Assembly: GCA_029263435.1 (NCBI GenBank)
Contig: JAJCXL010000093.1
Location: 1 to 15,984, forward strand
Source: Acidobacteriota bacterium
GTDB lineage: Bacteria; Acidobacteriota; Vicinamibacteria; Marinacidobacterales; SMYC01
Length of the DNA: 15,984 nucleotides
Reading direction: 5' to 3'
Position numbers and translations under genes: made by a program. This document shows, one piece after another, positions 5,978 to 13,977 of this stretch (its first letter is position 1; each line of letters begins with the position of its first letter). Below the pieces are notes generated by a model. The model saw only the letters and a program-made list of their open reading frames with translations, was not told the DNA's origin and ran no database searches.

Positions 5978-7899
5978 ACTCCACCATGAAGAACGTGATG
6001 TTCTGGATGGTCGCGGCGCTCGTGATCTTCCTCTTTTGGAGCGTCTCGTCGCGCATTCAAAACACTGAGACTCAGCTGACCTTTAGCGACTTCATGGGCC
6101 AGCTCGACCGTGGCCACGTCGCAGAGGTCATCGTTACCGGCACGGGAGCGGGCTCTCAGATCGACGGCAAGTTCAAGAACGGCCAGTCGTTCAAGACTTT
6201 CGCCCCGCCCCAGATCGACGATCTCGTCAACGTCATGCTCGAAAAAGACGTCGAGGTGACGGCACGGGACGCGAACAGCTCTTCGTGGCTCGGCCACCTC
6301 GTCGCGTGGACGCCGATCGTCATCATGATCGCTTTCTTGATTTTCTTCATGCGCCAAATGCAAGGCTCCGGCAACCGGGCGCTCTCGTTCGGTAAGAGCA
6401 AAGCCAAGCTCAGCAGCAGCCAGCAGAAGAAAGTGACATTCAAAGATGTCGCTGGTGTCGATGAGGCGAAAAACGAGCTGCGCGAGATCATTGAGTTCCT
6501 GCGCGAGCCCCAGAAGTTCCAGAAGCTCGGAGGGCGGATCCCGAAGGGCGTCCTGCTCATGGGGCCTCCAGGAACCGGTAAGACGCTCCTCGCTCGAGCG
6601 ATCTCGGGTGAAGCCAACGTGCCGTTTTTCTCCATCAGCGGCTCCGATTTCGTCGAGATGTTCGTTGGCGTCGGTGCGAGCCGGGTCCGTGATCTATTCG
6701 AGCAAGGCAAGAAGAATGCGCCGTGCATCATTTTCATCGACGAAATTGACGCGGTGGGCCGACATCGAGGCGCGGGTTTGGGCGGAGGTCACGACGAGCG
6801 CGAGCAAACGCTGAACCAGCTCCTCGTCGAAATGGACGGGTTCGAGTCGAACGAAGGGGTCATTCTCATCGCCGCCACGAATCGACCCGATGTGCTCGAT
6901 CCCGCTCTCTTACGTCCGGGGCGTTTCGACCGCCGCGTCGTCGTGTCTCTTCCGGACGTCTCCGGCCGCGAAGGTATCCTCAAAGTACACACGAGCCGGA
7001 TCCCGCTCGCCAATGACGTGGATCTCAGCATCCTCGCCCGAGGCACGCCCGGTTTTTCGGGAGCGGACCTCGCGAACCTCGTCAACGAAGCCGCGCTGAA
7101 CGCCGCCCGGCTCGGGCAGAAAGTCGTCAAGATGTACGACTTCGAAGAGGCGAAGGACAAGGTCCTCATGGGCGCGGAGCGTCGCTCCATGATCATGAGT
7201 GAGGACGAGAAACGTACCACGGCGTATCACGAGGCGGGGCATGCTCTCGTCGCCGCGTGCATTCCGGAGTCGGACCCTATTCACAAAGTCACGATCATCC
7301 CTCGGGGAATGGCTTTGGGTGTGACGATGCTGCTTCCGGAGACAGACAAGCACAGCCACGACCGCCAATATGTCGAGGCTCGTATCGCGGTGGCCATGGG
7401 CGGTCGGCTCGCGGAAGAGATCGTTCTCAACCAGACGACGACCGGCGCGCAGGACGATTTGGAGAAAGCCACCGAGCTCGCGCGCAAGATGGTTTGTGAA
7501 TGGGGCATGAGCGAGAAGATGGGCCCGCTGACGTTCGGCCGGAAAGAAGAACAAGTCTTTCTTGGACGTGACATCGCCCGGCATCAAGATTACAGCGAAG
7601 ACACGGCCATCCAGATCGACCAGGAAGTGCGGCGCATCGTCAATCGAAATTTCGAGCGCGCTCGAACGATCTTGACCAACCAACGCACTGTGCTGGCAAA
7701 CATTGCCGAAGCTCTCCTCGAGCGCGAAGTGCTCGACGCCTCCGAAGTGAGGATGATTATCGACGGCCTCCCTCTCAAAGAGAGAGAGATCAAAGACGTC
7801 GTCGCGGACGATAACGGTTCCACCGAGGCGGAGTCAGAACGGCAAGCGCCGCTGACGCCACCTATTCTCCAGAATCCAGGCAGCGTTCCGCAGAGCTGA
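5974..7899 (+). CDS. ftsH: ATP-dependent zinc metalloprotease FtsH
   Basis: FtsH is the membrane-anchored hexameric AAA+ protease that removes misfolded or regulated membrane and soluble proteins. The 641-residue product has two transmembrane helices (about 7-25 and 107-126) around a periplasmic segment. The AAA module carries Walker A GPPGTGKT (197-204), the MFVGVGASRVRDLF pore region, Walker B IIFIDEID (252-259) and an arginine-finger RPGRFDRR region. The protease domain has the zinc motif HEAGH (419-423), with the third ligand in TGAQDDLEKAT (Asp494/495). Length and motifs are standard. A polar, proline-rich tail of about 40 residues follows the protease domain. It is placed downstream of tilS and hpt, as in Firmicutes. 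A 73-base gap separates it from folP, and I see no convincing terminator there. Confidence 0.98.
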   Translation: MNSTMKNVMFWMVAALVIFLFWSVSSRIQNTETQLTFSDFMGQLDRGHVAEVIVTGTGAGSQIDGKFKNGQSFKTFAPPQIDDLVNVMLEKDVEVTARDANSSSWLGHLVAWTPIVIMIAFLIFFMRQMQGSGNRALSFGKSKAKLSSSQQKKVTFKDVAGVDEAKNELREIIEFLREPQKFQKLGGRIPKGVLLMGPPGTGKTLLARAISGEANVPFFSISGSDFVEMFVGVGASRVRDLFEQGKKNAPCIIFIDEIDAVGRHRGAGLGGGHDEREQTLNQLLVEMDGFESNEGVILIAATNRPDVLDPALLRPGRFDRRVVVSLPDVSGREGILKVHTSRIPLANDVDLSILARGTPGFSGADLANLVNEAALNAARLGQKVVKMYDFEEAKDKVLMGAERRSMIMSEDEKRTTAYHEAGHALVAACIPESDPIHKVTIIPRGMALGVTMLLPETDKHSHDRQYVEARIAVAMGGRLAEEIVLNQTTTGAQDDLEKATELARKMVCEWGMSEKMGPLTFGRKEEQVFLGRDIARHQDYSEDTAIQIDQEVRRIVNRNFERARTILTNQRTVLANIAEALLEREVLDASEVRMIIDGLPLKEREIKDVVADDNGSTEAESERQAPLTPPILQNPGSVPQS

Positions 7900-7972
7900 C
7901 CGGGCATCGCGGGCGTCTTAGAGGCGCGGCGGCCCGATCTGGTCTCGAAGCGTCGCCGGACGAGCAACTCGA

Positions 7973-8827
7973 GTGTGCTTACATACCTTTGAGGCCAGGA
8001 ATAAGACGCTTACGCTCGGGCGCCGCACCGCGCTCATGGGAGTGGTCAACGTCACTCCTGACTCGTTCTATGCCGGAAGCCGCTTCCCGGATATCGATGC
8101 CGCGATCCAAACCGCTATCGACATGGTCGCAGCCGGAGCGGACATTCTGGACATCGGCGGAGAATCGACGCGACCGGGAGGCCAGTTCGTGGCCGCCGAT
8201 GAAGAGTGGGAGCGCGTCGCCCCGGTACTGTCCGCGGTCCGAGAGCGTACTCCCGTCATGATCTCTATCGATACCCGCAAGGCCAAAGTGGCCGAGCGGG
8301 CGATCGAAAGTGGCGTCGATATGGTCAACGACATCTCCGCCCTCGAGGACACCGCCATGGTGGACGTCGTCGCCTCCTCGGGTGCCGGACTGGTGCTGAT
8401 GCACAAGCAGGGTGAGCCCGAGACGATGCAAAGCGCACCCGCTTATGAAGATGTCGTGTCCGAAGTCACCGCCCATCTCGCGAGCGCGGTGTCCCGCGCC
8501 GAAGCCAAAGGCGTGTCGAGCTCATCGATTTTCGTGGACCCCGGGATCGGCTTCGGCAAGACCCTCCAGCACAACCTGACGCTCATCCAGAACTTGAGCG
8601 CGTTGAGCGCGCTCGAAAAGCCGATCTTGATCGGCACGTCACGCAAGAGCTTCATCGGAAAGCTCCTGTCGCAAACACCGGAGAACCGCCTGTTCGGAAC
8701 CGCGGGAACGGTGGCGGCAGCCATCTTGAACGGAGCCCATGCCGTTCGGGTCCACGACGTGCGAGAGATGCGAGACGTCGCCGTCATCGTCGACGCAATA
8801 CGTCACCCCGAGTTGGTGAGCTCGTGA
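7973..8827 (+). CDS. folP: Dihydropteroate synthase FolP
   Basis: FolP condenses p-aminobenzoate with dihydropterin pyrophosphate to form dihydropteroate in folate synthesis, and is the sulfonamide target. The 284-residue TIM-barrel protein shows MGVVNVTPDSF (22-32), DIGGESTRPG (60-69), SIDTRK (98-103), NDIS (119-122), VDPGIGFGK (188-196) and GTSRKSFIG (221-229). GTG at 7973 is the first start codon after an in-frame stop at 7919, and gives the usual short N terminus; no strong ribosome site is visible. Its TGA overlaps the GTG of cdaA by 4 bases, so folP leads or belongs to the cyclic di-AMP operon. folP beside cdaA/glmM is a recurring arrangement in several phyla. Confidence 0.96.
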   Translation: MCLHTFEARNKTLTLGRRTALMGVVNVTPDSFYAGSRFPDIDAAIQTAIDMVAAGADILDIGGESTRPGGQFVAADEEWERVAPVLSAVRERTPVMISIDTRKAKVAERAIESGVDMVNDISALEDTAMVDVVASSGAGLVLMHKQGEPETMQSAPAYEDVVSEVTAHLASAVSRAEAKGVSSSSIFVDPGIGFGKTLQHNLTLIQNLSALSALEKPILIGTSRKSFIGKLLSQTPENRLFGTAGTVAAAILNGAHAVRVHDVREMRDVAVIVDAIRHPELVSS

Positions 8828-9663
8828 GTCAGCTCGTCGAGTTTCTCGCCGGCGGAGCCCAGGATCTCACCTGGATCGATATCGTTGATATCCTGCTCAT
8901 CAGCTTTCTTTTCTACAAGCTGTTCCAGCTCATCCGTGGCGGTCGGGCTCTCCAGATGGTCGTCGGCACCCTGGTGCTCGTGATGTTGTTCTTCGCGTCG
9001 CGCTGGGCGGAGCTCACCGCGGTCAATTGGCTCTTGAGAAACGTCTTGGCCTATCTCGGCTTCGCGATCATCGTCCTCTATCAACAGGAGCTGAGACGCG
9101 GGCTCGCGAACCTCGGCCACGCACCGTGGTTTCGGTTCTTGAACCCGAATCCAGCCAAAGGAACCCTCGACGAGATCGTGTTCTCCGCGCTGACCCTGGC
9201 CTCTCGTCGGATCGGCGCCATCCTCGTCTTCGAGCGGGAGATCGGGCTGAGAAGCTATATCGAGGGTGGGATCCGGCTGGATGCGATCGTCACCTACGAC
9301 TTGCTGTTGTCGGTCTTCAATCCCAAATCTCCTCTACACGACGGCGCCGTCATCATCCAAGGCGACCGGGTCGCGGCCGCGGCCTGTTTTCTTCCCATGT
9401 CCGTCAACCCACAGCTTTCTCGTGAGCTCGGCACGAGGCATCGCGCTGCGATCGGTATCACCGAAGATACCGATGCGATCGCCGTCGTCGTCTCCGAAGA
9501 GAGCGGGCTCGTAAGCCTGATGGAAGACGGGACGCTGGTCACCGGACTCGATAGCGAGCAGCTCCGCACCCGGCTTCTAGCTGCGATGGGCACCTCCGAT
9601 CGACCGCCTAGAGCCGTCAAGACGAACCGGACACGTGAAGTGAGCGAAAGGCCGGTCTCGTGA
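8824..9663 (+). CDS. cdaA: Diadenylate cyclase CdaA (cyclic di-AMP synthase)
   Basis: CdaA makes cyclic di-AMP from two ATP at the membrane, a messenger tied to potassium, osmolyte and cell-wall homeostasis. The 279-residue product begins with three transmembrane helices (about 21-38, 44-60 and 68-88), then a linker. The DAC domain has the catalytic motifs HDGAVII (DGA at 173-175) and GTRHRAA (RHR at 205-207), plus VVSEESG (222-228). All are intact. The start is GTG, overlapping the folP stop in GTGA. The polar C-terminal tail of about 40 residues after the DAC domain is not clearly assigned. It overlaps cdaR by 4 bases; CdaR and GlmM are known partners that modulate CdaA in Firmicutes. Confidence 0.96.
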   Translation: MSQLVEFLAGGAQDLTWIDIVDILLISFLFYKLFQLIRGGRALQMVVGTLVLVMLFFASRWAELTAVNWLLRNVLAYLGFAIIVLYQQELRRGLANLGHAPWFRFLNPNPAKGTLDEIVFSALTLASRRIGAILVFEREIGLRSYIEGGIRLDAIVTYDLLLSVFNPKSPLHDGAVIIQGDRVAAAACFLPMSVNPQLSRELGTRHRAAIGITEDTDAIAVVVSEESGLVSLMEDGTLVTGLDSEQLRTRLLAAMGTSDRPPRAVKTNRTREVSERPVS

Positions 9664-10577
9664 GATCGTTTTTAGCCGACAACCTGGGGCTGAAGATCTT
9701 CTCGCTCCTGCTGGGAATCTCGCTCTGGTACGCCGTCGCTCAAGAGCAAGGCGCCGAGTTCGCCTTCGCCATCCCCATCGAGCTTCGAGAGGTACCGGAG
9801 GGATTGGAAGTCGTTCGCGAGTCCGTCCATCAAGTGGACGTCCGGCTACGTGGGCCCTCGGAAGCCCTCCGGGCGCTCTCGCCCCAGAACTTGAGTGTTG
9901 CCGTTGACTTGTCCGACGCCGATCCCGGGGTCCAGGTCGTGTATTTGACTCCAGACGATGTCGATGTCCCCTTCGGTGCTCGGGTGATGCGGGTGACGCC
10001 GGCGATCGTCGAGATCGAGCTCGATCGAACGCTCGAGCGGACGGTCAATGTCATCCCCCGCGTATCGGACGCACCGGCGGAGGGCTTCGAGCTCTACGGC
10101 ATCGAGCTCTCGCCATCGACCGTGACCGTCGTCGGCCCGTCGTCTCAGGTACGTGACCTCGAGCAGGTGACGACGTTTCCGGTATCCGCCGAAGGGTTGC
10201 GACAACCGTACTCGCGCTCGGTCGGCCTGGAGCTCGATCCGCTCGTACGATTGGAACGAGCGCCACGCGTCGACATCACGCTCGACGTACGCGAAGTTCG
10301 CGTCCAGAGAGAAATGGACGGGGTCCCGGTGGCATCGGCTCCAGCGACGGTAGCCGCTGAGATTGCGCCGAAGACCTTGAAGGTCATCGTCGCGGGTCCG
10401 AAGAGCCTCGTCGAGCAGCTGGGCGAAGGCGCCTTGAGGGCGGAAGCACGCATCGACGGCCTGGCTGCCGGCACCCACAAGATCGTGCCCATCGTTCACG
10501 TCACACAATCCGATACGTTCTCGGCCATCCATATCGTTTCGGTAGACCCGGGCGAAGTGACGGTAAAGATCCAATGA
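9660..10577 (+). CDS. cdaR: CdaR/YbbR-domain regulator of diadenylate cyclase
   Basis: The 305-residue product has one N-terminal transmembrane helix (about 10-27, LKIFSLLLGISLWYAVA) and then a long extracytoplasmic beta-rich region. That region reads as about three YbbR-type repeats: roughly 35-120, 126-205 and 215-305. Each carries a Val/Ile-x-Val-x-Gly-Pro (e.g. VVGPSSQV, VAGPKSLV) and a final Val-Thr-Val/Ile-x-Ile strand. YbbR proteins bind and modulate CdaA; four repeats are usual in Bacillus, so this is a shorter form. The GTG start overlaps the cdaA stop. The sequence evolves fast in this family, so the call rests on the anchor helix, repeat pattern and position between cdaA and glmM. 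A 19-base gap precedes glmM. Confidence 0.88.
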   Translation: MRSFLADNLGLKIFSLLLGISLWYAVAQEQGAEFAFAIPIELREVPEGLEVVRESVHQVDVRLRGPSEALRALSPQNLSVAVDLSDADPGVQVVYLTPDDVDVPFGARVMRVTPAIVEIELDRTLERTVNVIPRVSDAPAEGFELYGIELSPSTVTVVGPSSQVRDLEQVTTFPVSAEGLRQPYSRSVGLELDPLVRLERAPRVDITLDVREVRVQREMDGVPVASAPATVAAEIAPKTLKVIVAGPKSLVEQLGEGALRAEARIDGLAAGTHKIVPIVHVTQSDTFSAIHIVSVDPGEVTVKIQ

Positions 10578-10596
10578 AGGGGAAGTTCTAACATCC

Positions 10597-11931
10597 ATGG
10601 GCAAACTCTTCGGAACAGATGGTGTACGGGGTGAGGCCTACGAGCCGCCTCTGGATCGAGACTCCGTCATCCGCATCGGGCACGCGCTCGCCCTTCATCT
10701 ACCCGAGGCGAGCCCGCGCATCCTGATCGGTCGCGACACGCGGGCGAGCGGGCCGGACATCGAGAGCTGGTTGTCGGCAGGCATCGTCGACGGGGGTGGC
10801 AGTGCCGTGACCGCCGGCGTCGTACCAACGCCCGCCATCGCTTACCTGACGCGCACGGAGGGCTTCGACGCCGGCGTCGTCATCTCCGCATCACACAACC
10901 CCTACCGCGATAACGGGATCAAAGTCTTTTCTTCCAACGGGGTCAAGTCGAGCGAAGCCCTCGAAGATCGAATCGAAGCGAGCGTTCTCTCGGCTGCGCA
11001 CTCCCCTCAACAGCAGCCCCGATCGTCGACTCCGAGCCTTCATCTCGAGAGCTTGTACAGCGAGCACGTGTCCGGGAGCCTCGATGGGGTCGAGCTGCCT
11101 CGAATGAAGGTCGCCCTCGACTGCGCCAACGGCGCCGGCTACCGGGTCGGCCCCAAGCTCCTCGCGGATCATGGGCTCGACGTCATCCCGATGTTCACGG
11201 AGCCCGACGGCGAGAACGTCAACCGAGGCTGTGGATCCACGGACCTGAGACCTTTAGCGAAAGCGGTAAGAGACAACGGGTGCGACCTCGGCGCGGCGCT
11301 CGACGGCGACGGGGATCGAGTGCTGATGGTCGACTCCCGAGGCCGCACGATCGATGGCGACCAGATGTTGCTCCTGTGTGCTCGCCAATGGAAACAAGAA
11401 GGGCGGCTCAAACACGACGGGGTCGTCGCCACCGTCATGAGCAACATGGCGCTCGAAGTCGCGCTCGCTGAGGCCGGTATCACCCTCACGCGGACCGGTG
11501 TCGGCGACAAGTACGTGGCGCAGGAAATGACGGCCCGAGGCATGGTAATCGGAGGAGAGCAGTCCGGACACATCATCTTCTCCGACTTCGCCTCCACGGG
11601 AGACGGTCTTCTGACCCTGATGCAGATCCTCAGGGTGCTTTCGGTCGCAAACGGCACGCTGGATGAGCTCGCGCACCTCGAGCCGTTCCCCCAAGTCCTT
11701 TTGAACGTGCGGGTCTCTTCACGCCCCGATGTTTCCGACGTTCCGGAGATCGCGCGGGCGGTTGCGGCCGCGGAGCGTGAGCTCGGCAACCGAGGGCGGG
11801 TCTTGATTCGCTACTCGGGTACCGAACCTCTCCTCAGGATCATGATGGAGGGACCGAAGCTCGAAGAGATCACCCGCCTCGCGGAAGCGGTACGAGAGGT
11901 CGTCCAGCAGACCATTGGGGCAGCGAAATGA
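10597..11931 (+). CDS. glmM: Phosphoglucosamine mutase GlmM
   Basis: GlmM converts glucosamine 6-phosphate to glucosamine 1-phosphate on the way to UDP-GlcNAc for peptidoglycan. The 444-residue product starts with GKLFGTDGVRG, carries the phosphoserine loop SASHNP (Ser99 is the phosphorylated residue), the metal loop DGDGDR (236-241), the sugar loop GEQSGH (320-325) and the phosphate-binding RYSGTEP (405-411). All are intact and length is normal. It follows cdaA and cdaR; GlmM-CdaA interaction inhibits cyclic di-AMP synthesis in Gram-positives, so co-expression makes sense. The ATG at 10597 is the family start. Its stop overlaps the pdxJ-like start in ATGA. Confidence 0.97.
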   Translation: MGKLFGTDGVRGEAYEPPLDRDSVIRIGHALALHLPEASPRILIGRDTRASGPDIESWLSAGIVDGGGSAVTAGVVPTPAIAYLTRTEGFDAGVVISASHNPYRDNGIKVFSSNGVKSSEALEDRIEASVLSAAHSPQQQPRSSTPSLHLESLYSEHVSGSLDGVELPRMKVALDCANGAGYRVGPKLLADHGLDVIPMFTEPDGENVNRGCGSTDLRPLAKAVRDNGCDLGAALDGDGDRVLMVDSRGRTIDGDQMLLLCARQWKQEGRLKHDGVVATVMSNMALEVALAEAGITLTRTGVGDKYVAQEMTARGMVIGGEQSGHIIFSDFASTGDGLLTLMQILRVLSVANGTLDELAHLEPFPQVLLNVRVSSRPDVSDVPEIARAVAAAERELGNRGRVLIRYSGTEPLLRIMMEGPKLEEITRLAEAVREVVQQTIGAAK

Positions 11932-12677
11932 TAGAGCTCGGAGTCACCCTCGACGCGATCGCCTATTTGAGAGAATCACGAAAGAGCCCGAAACCCGATC
12001 CGGTATTCGCCGCTTACCTCGCCGAACAAGCCGGGGCGCGCGCGATCAACGTCCAGCTGCGCTCCGAAAAGCCGCACATTCAAGAGCGCGATTTGAACCA
12101 TCTTCGCGAAACCGTCAACGTGGAGCTGAACCTCGTGACGTCGACCCGCCAGGAGATGGCTCGATATGCCCTGAACGCCAAGCCTGGGCGGGTCACGTTC
12201 GTTCCCGAGCGACTCGAGAATGCGAGCGGCGGTGGGCTCGACGTACTTCTGAACAGCGCCCAGCTCAAAGAGAGAGTGAGAGAGCTCCGGGAGAGCTCGA
12301 TCCTCCCGGCGATCCATATCGATCCGTCGATCGACCAGGTGAAAGCCGCGCACCAGGTCGGCGCGCTCGCGGTAGATCTATCGGCCGAGCACTACTCCAA
12401 AGTCACCGAGTCGGTCGGTATGGCTCGAAACGAAGATGCGGTCGAGCGCGAGATCTCTCGACTGGCCGATTGCGCGCGTCTCGCGGAGAAGCTCGGGCTG
12501 CACGTGGCAGTGAGTCACGGCCTGAGCCTCGATAATGCGGCGCGAGTGTGCGCGCTCCCGGGAGTGCGGCGGTTGGGAGTCGGCCACGACCTCGTCGCGA
12601 GAGCGGTCATGGTCGGCATCGAACGAGCGGTGTCCGATTGGTTGCATCTATTGGAGCGAGAATCGAAGCCTTCCTAA
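11928..12677 (+). CDS. PdxJ-like (pyridoxine 5'-phosphate synthase family) protein, catalytic residues replaced
   Basis: The 249-residue protein aligns along its length with PdxJ. It keeps LGV..D.IA.LR at the start, PDPV.AA..AEQAGA (23-37), Arg45 and His50, VPE (92-94), GGGLDV (101-106), ID (131-132), SHG (196-198, equivalent to catalytic His193 of E. coli) and VGHDLVARAV near 220. But E. coli Glu72, the key acid-base, corresponds to Val70 (NLV in place of NLE). His45 corresponds to Gln43, His12 to Ala10 and Asn9 to Thr7, and the HLREDRRH loop is QLRSEKPH. It may not make pyridoxine phosphate. It is translationally coupled to glmM by ATGA. A true pdxJ may lie elsewhere, or PLP may be made by another route. 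The homology is confident but the function is not. Confidence 0.8.
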   Translation: MIELGVTLDAIAYLRESRKSPKPDPVFAAYLAEQAGARAINVQLRSEKPHIQERDLNHLRETVNVELNLVTSTRQEMARYALNAKPGRVTFVPERLENASGGGLDVLLNSAQLKERVRELRESSILPAIHIDPSIDQVKAAHQVGALAVDLSAEHYSKVTESVGMARNEDAVEREISRLADCARLAEKLGLHVAVSHGLSLDNAARVCALPGVRRLGVGHDLVARAVMVGIERAVSDWLHLLERESKPS

Positions 12678-12785
12678 TTGACCTTACCGACCCTGGTTTG
12701 CTAGTTTCGGTGATCTGGAAGCGAGAACCGAGACCAAGACCACGGGCTTTTCCGGCTCACGAGCGCGTGGCCGAGTGATTAGTTT

Positions 12786-12790
12786 GGAGG
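12786..12790 (+). promoter_or_regulatory. Ribosome binding site fixing the lepB TTG start
   Basis: GGAGG lies 7 bases before TTG at 12798, ideal spacing. This supports a TTG initiator for lepB. The 120-base gap from the pdxJ-like stop to this start holds only this site and a weak, unconvincing promoter-like TTGACC at 12678. Confidence 0.65.
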
Positions 12791-12797
12791 CGTAAGT

Positions 12798-13532
12798 TTG
12801 GCGAATCGAAAACCCAAAGAGCGAGATGCGTCGCCACCGTCCGACGCGGGGTTCGAGAAATCGACGCTGCGCGAATATTTCGAGTCCATCTGCGTCGCCG
12901 TCATCCTGGCCTTGTTCATTCGGACGTTCGTTTTTCAAGCCTTCAAGATTCCGACCGGCTCGATGGAACAGAATCTGCTCATCGGTGACCATCTGATCGT
13001 CAACAAGATGCTCTACTCGCCTACCGGCCTCGCAGCAGGGCTCACGCCGATGCGCGATGTACAACGGCAGGATGTGGTAGTGTTCAAGTTTCCAGACGAT
13101 CCAAAACGGGATTTCATCAAGCGCGTCATCGGTCTACCGGGAGAACGCGTCCGCATCGAGAACAAGAAGGTCTATATCGACGACGTCCCGTTAGACGAGC
13201 CTTACGTCTTTTTTAGGGATCCACCGGGGGGAGCCGGCCCCGGATTCATGTCGGATGCGCTGCGGGACAATATGGAAGAAGTGTTGGTGCCCGAGGCTGA
13301 ATATTTCGTCATGGGCGACAACCGCGATAATAGCCATGACAGCCGGTACTGGGGCACCCTCGACGGAGAATTGTTGAAAGGCCGCGCGCTCATCATCTAT
13401 TGGTCTTACGAGTCGGACCGTGACGCCTATACTCGGACCGGGTTGGTCGAGCGAAGCGAAGAGCTTCTGGGCGTCCTATGGAACTTCATTCCGAAGACGC
13501 GGTGGGAGAGATTCTTCCATTTGGTGCGTTAA
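12798..13532 (+). CDS. lepB: Signal peptidase I LepB
   Basis: The type I signal peptidase cleaves signal peptides from exported proteins at the outer face of the inner membrane. The 244-residue product has a charged N terminus, one transmembrane anchor (about 30-48) and the catalytic serine motif PTGSMEQNLL (Ser55). The catalytic Lys108 is in RDFIKRVIGLPGE, and the late box GDNRDNSHDSRYWG spans 173-186. The Ser-Lys dyad is intact. A single anchor, rather than the two of E. coli LepB, is common in other phyla. It starts with TTG, backed by GGAGG 7 bases upstream. A small membrane protein follows 43 bases later, the arrangement seen with DUF4845 proteins in proteobacteria. Confidence 0.96.
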   Translation: MANRKPKERDASPPSDAGFEKSTLREYFESICVAVILALFIRTFVFQAFKIPTGSMEQNLLIGDHLIVNKMLYSPTGLAAGLTPMRDVQRQDVVVFKFPDDPKRDFIKRVIGLPGERVRIENKKVYIDDVPLDEPYVFFRDPPGGAGPGFMSDALRDNMEEVLVPEAEYFVMGDNRDNSHDSRYWGTLDGELLKGRALIIYWSYESDRDAYTRTGLVERSEELLGVLWNFIPKTRWERFFHLVR

Positions 13533-13559
13533 GGGCGGGTGTTAGACCGCGAAATCCTT

Positions 13560-13566
13560 AGGAGGG
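13560..13566 (+). promoter_or_regulatory. Strong ribosome binding site deciding the small membrane protein start
   Basis: AGGAGGG directly abuts an ATG at 13567, which would leave no spacing. The in-frame ATG at 13576 is 9 bases away and is the better start. This is among the strongest ribosome sites in the window, suggesting high expression of the small protein. Confidence 0.7.
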
Positions 13567-13575
13567 ATGGAAACG

Positions 13576-13941
13576 ATGCGAAATTTGAAGAGTGAGCGCG
13601 GCGGCGCAGGCTTCGGGCTCATCCTCGCGATCGCGATTTTCTTGTTCGTCGCCTACGAGGCCAAGCAGTTCGGGCCGCCGCTGATTGCCCAGTTTCAGTT
13701 CCAAGACGCGGTCGTCGAGGCAGCGAAGTTCTCACGCGGCAAGACCGAGCAGCAAGTCAAGCAAGAGGTCTACACCAAAGCGACCGAAATGGGTATTCCG
13801 CTGACGCTCGAGGTGATCCGAGTCATGCGGGAACCGACCAACACCGCGATTCAGGTCAGCTACGACCTGCAAGCGGAATGGCTTCCGGGCAAGATGTACC
13901 GGTGGACGGTCAACGTCGACGAAGCGAGCATGCTGTTCTAA
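13576..13941 (+). CDS. Small membrane-anchored protein, DUF4845-like
   Basis: The 121-residue product has a short basic start (MRNLKSERGG), a pilin-like glycine and hydrophobic segment (about 11-27, FGLILAIAIFLFVAY), and then a soluble domain. That domain ends with Val-Ser-Tyr and Trp-Thr-Val-Asn-Val strands. The layout, length and position just after lepB match the DUF4845 family of proteobacteria, whose function is not established. The sequence match is only by architecture, so this is tentative. No type IV prepilin cleavage Gly-Phe-Thr-x-x-Glu motif is evident, although the GFG... helix start recalls one. Start choice is set by the ribosome site at 13560-13566. It may be a secreted or membrane assembly factor processed or co-expressed with LepB, but that is a guess. 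Confidence 0.6.
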   Translation: MRNLKSERGGAGFGLILAIAIFLFVAYEAKQFGPPLIAQFQFQDAVVEAAKFSRGKTEQQVKQEVYTKATEMGIPLTLEVIRVMREPTNTAIQVSYDLQAEWLPGKMYRWTVNVDEASMLF

Positions 13942-13955
13942 TTCCCGACGTCGAC

Positions 13956-13969
13956 ACCCGGAAACGGGT
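13956..13969. terminator. Weak hairpin between convergent genes
   Basis: ACCCG-GAAA-CGGGT forms a five-pair stem with a GAAA (GNRA) loop in the 36-base gap between the DUF4845-like gene and convergent divIVA. There is no clear U-run on either strand, so intrinsic termination is uncertain. Confidence 0.25.
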
Positions 13970-13977
13970 TCGGCCGG

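Noticed and set aside
6910..7683. 257-codon open frame antisense to ftsH
   Set aside because: It lies wholly opposite the conserved FtsH AAA/protease domains, and its composition is a mirror of codon bias. No family-like motif.
7900..7972. Terminator or regulatory RNA between ftsH and folP
   Set aside because: I found no stable hairpin followed by T residues and no riboswitch-like pattern in the 73 bases.
8824..9663. Possible loss of cyclase function in CdaA, checked because neighbours Hpt and PdxJ-like are degenerate
   Set aside because: The DGA and RHR motifs and the SEESG segment are intact, so it should be active.
9846..10604. 252-codon open frame antisense to cdaR
   Set aside because: It is a shadow of a GC-rich coding frame: Arg/His/Asp-rich, with no domain. 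cdaR on the other strand has a membrane anchor, repeats and gene overlaps.
12678..12707. Promoter before lepB (TTGACC, 18 bases, TAGTTT)
   Set aside because: The -10 matches at only three of six positions. It cannot be told from chance, although lepB may well have its own promoter in this 120-base gap.
12711..12785. Structured RNA or tRNA before lepB
   Set aside because: There is a short CCACG/CGTGG pairing but no cloverleaf, T-loop or terminator run.
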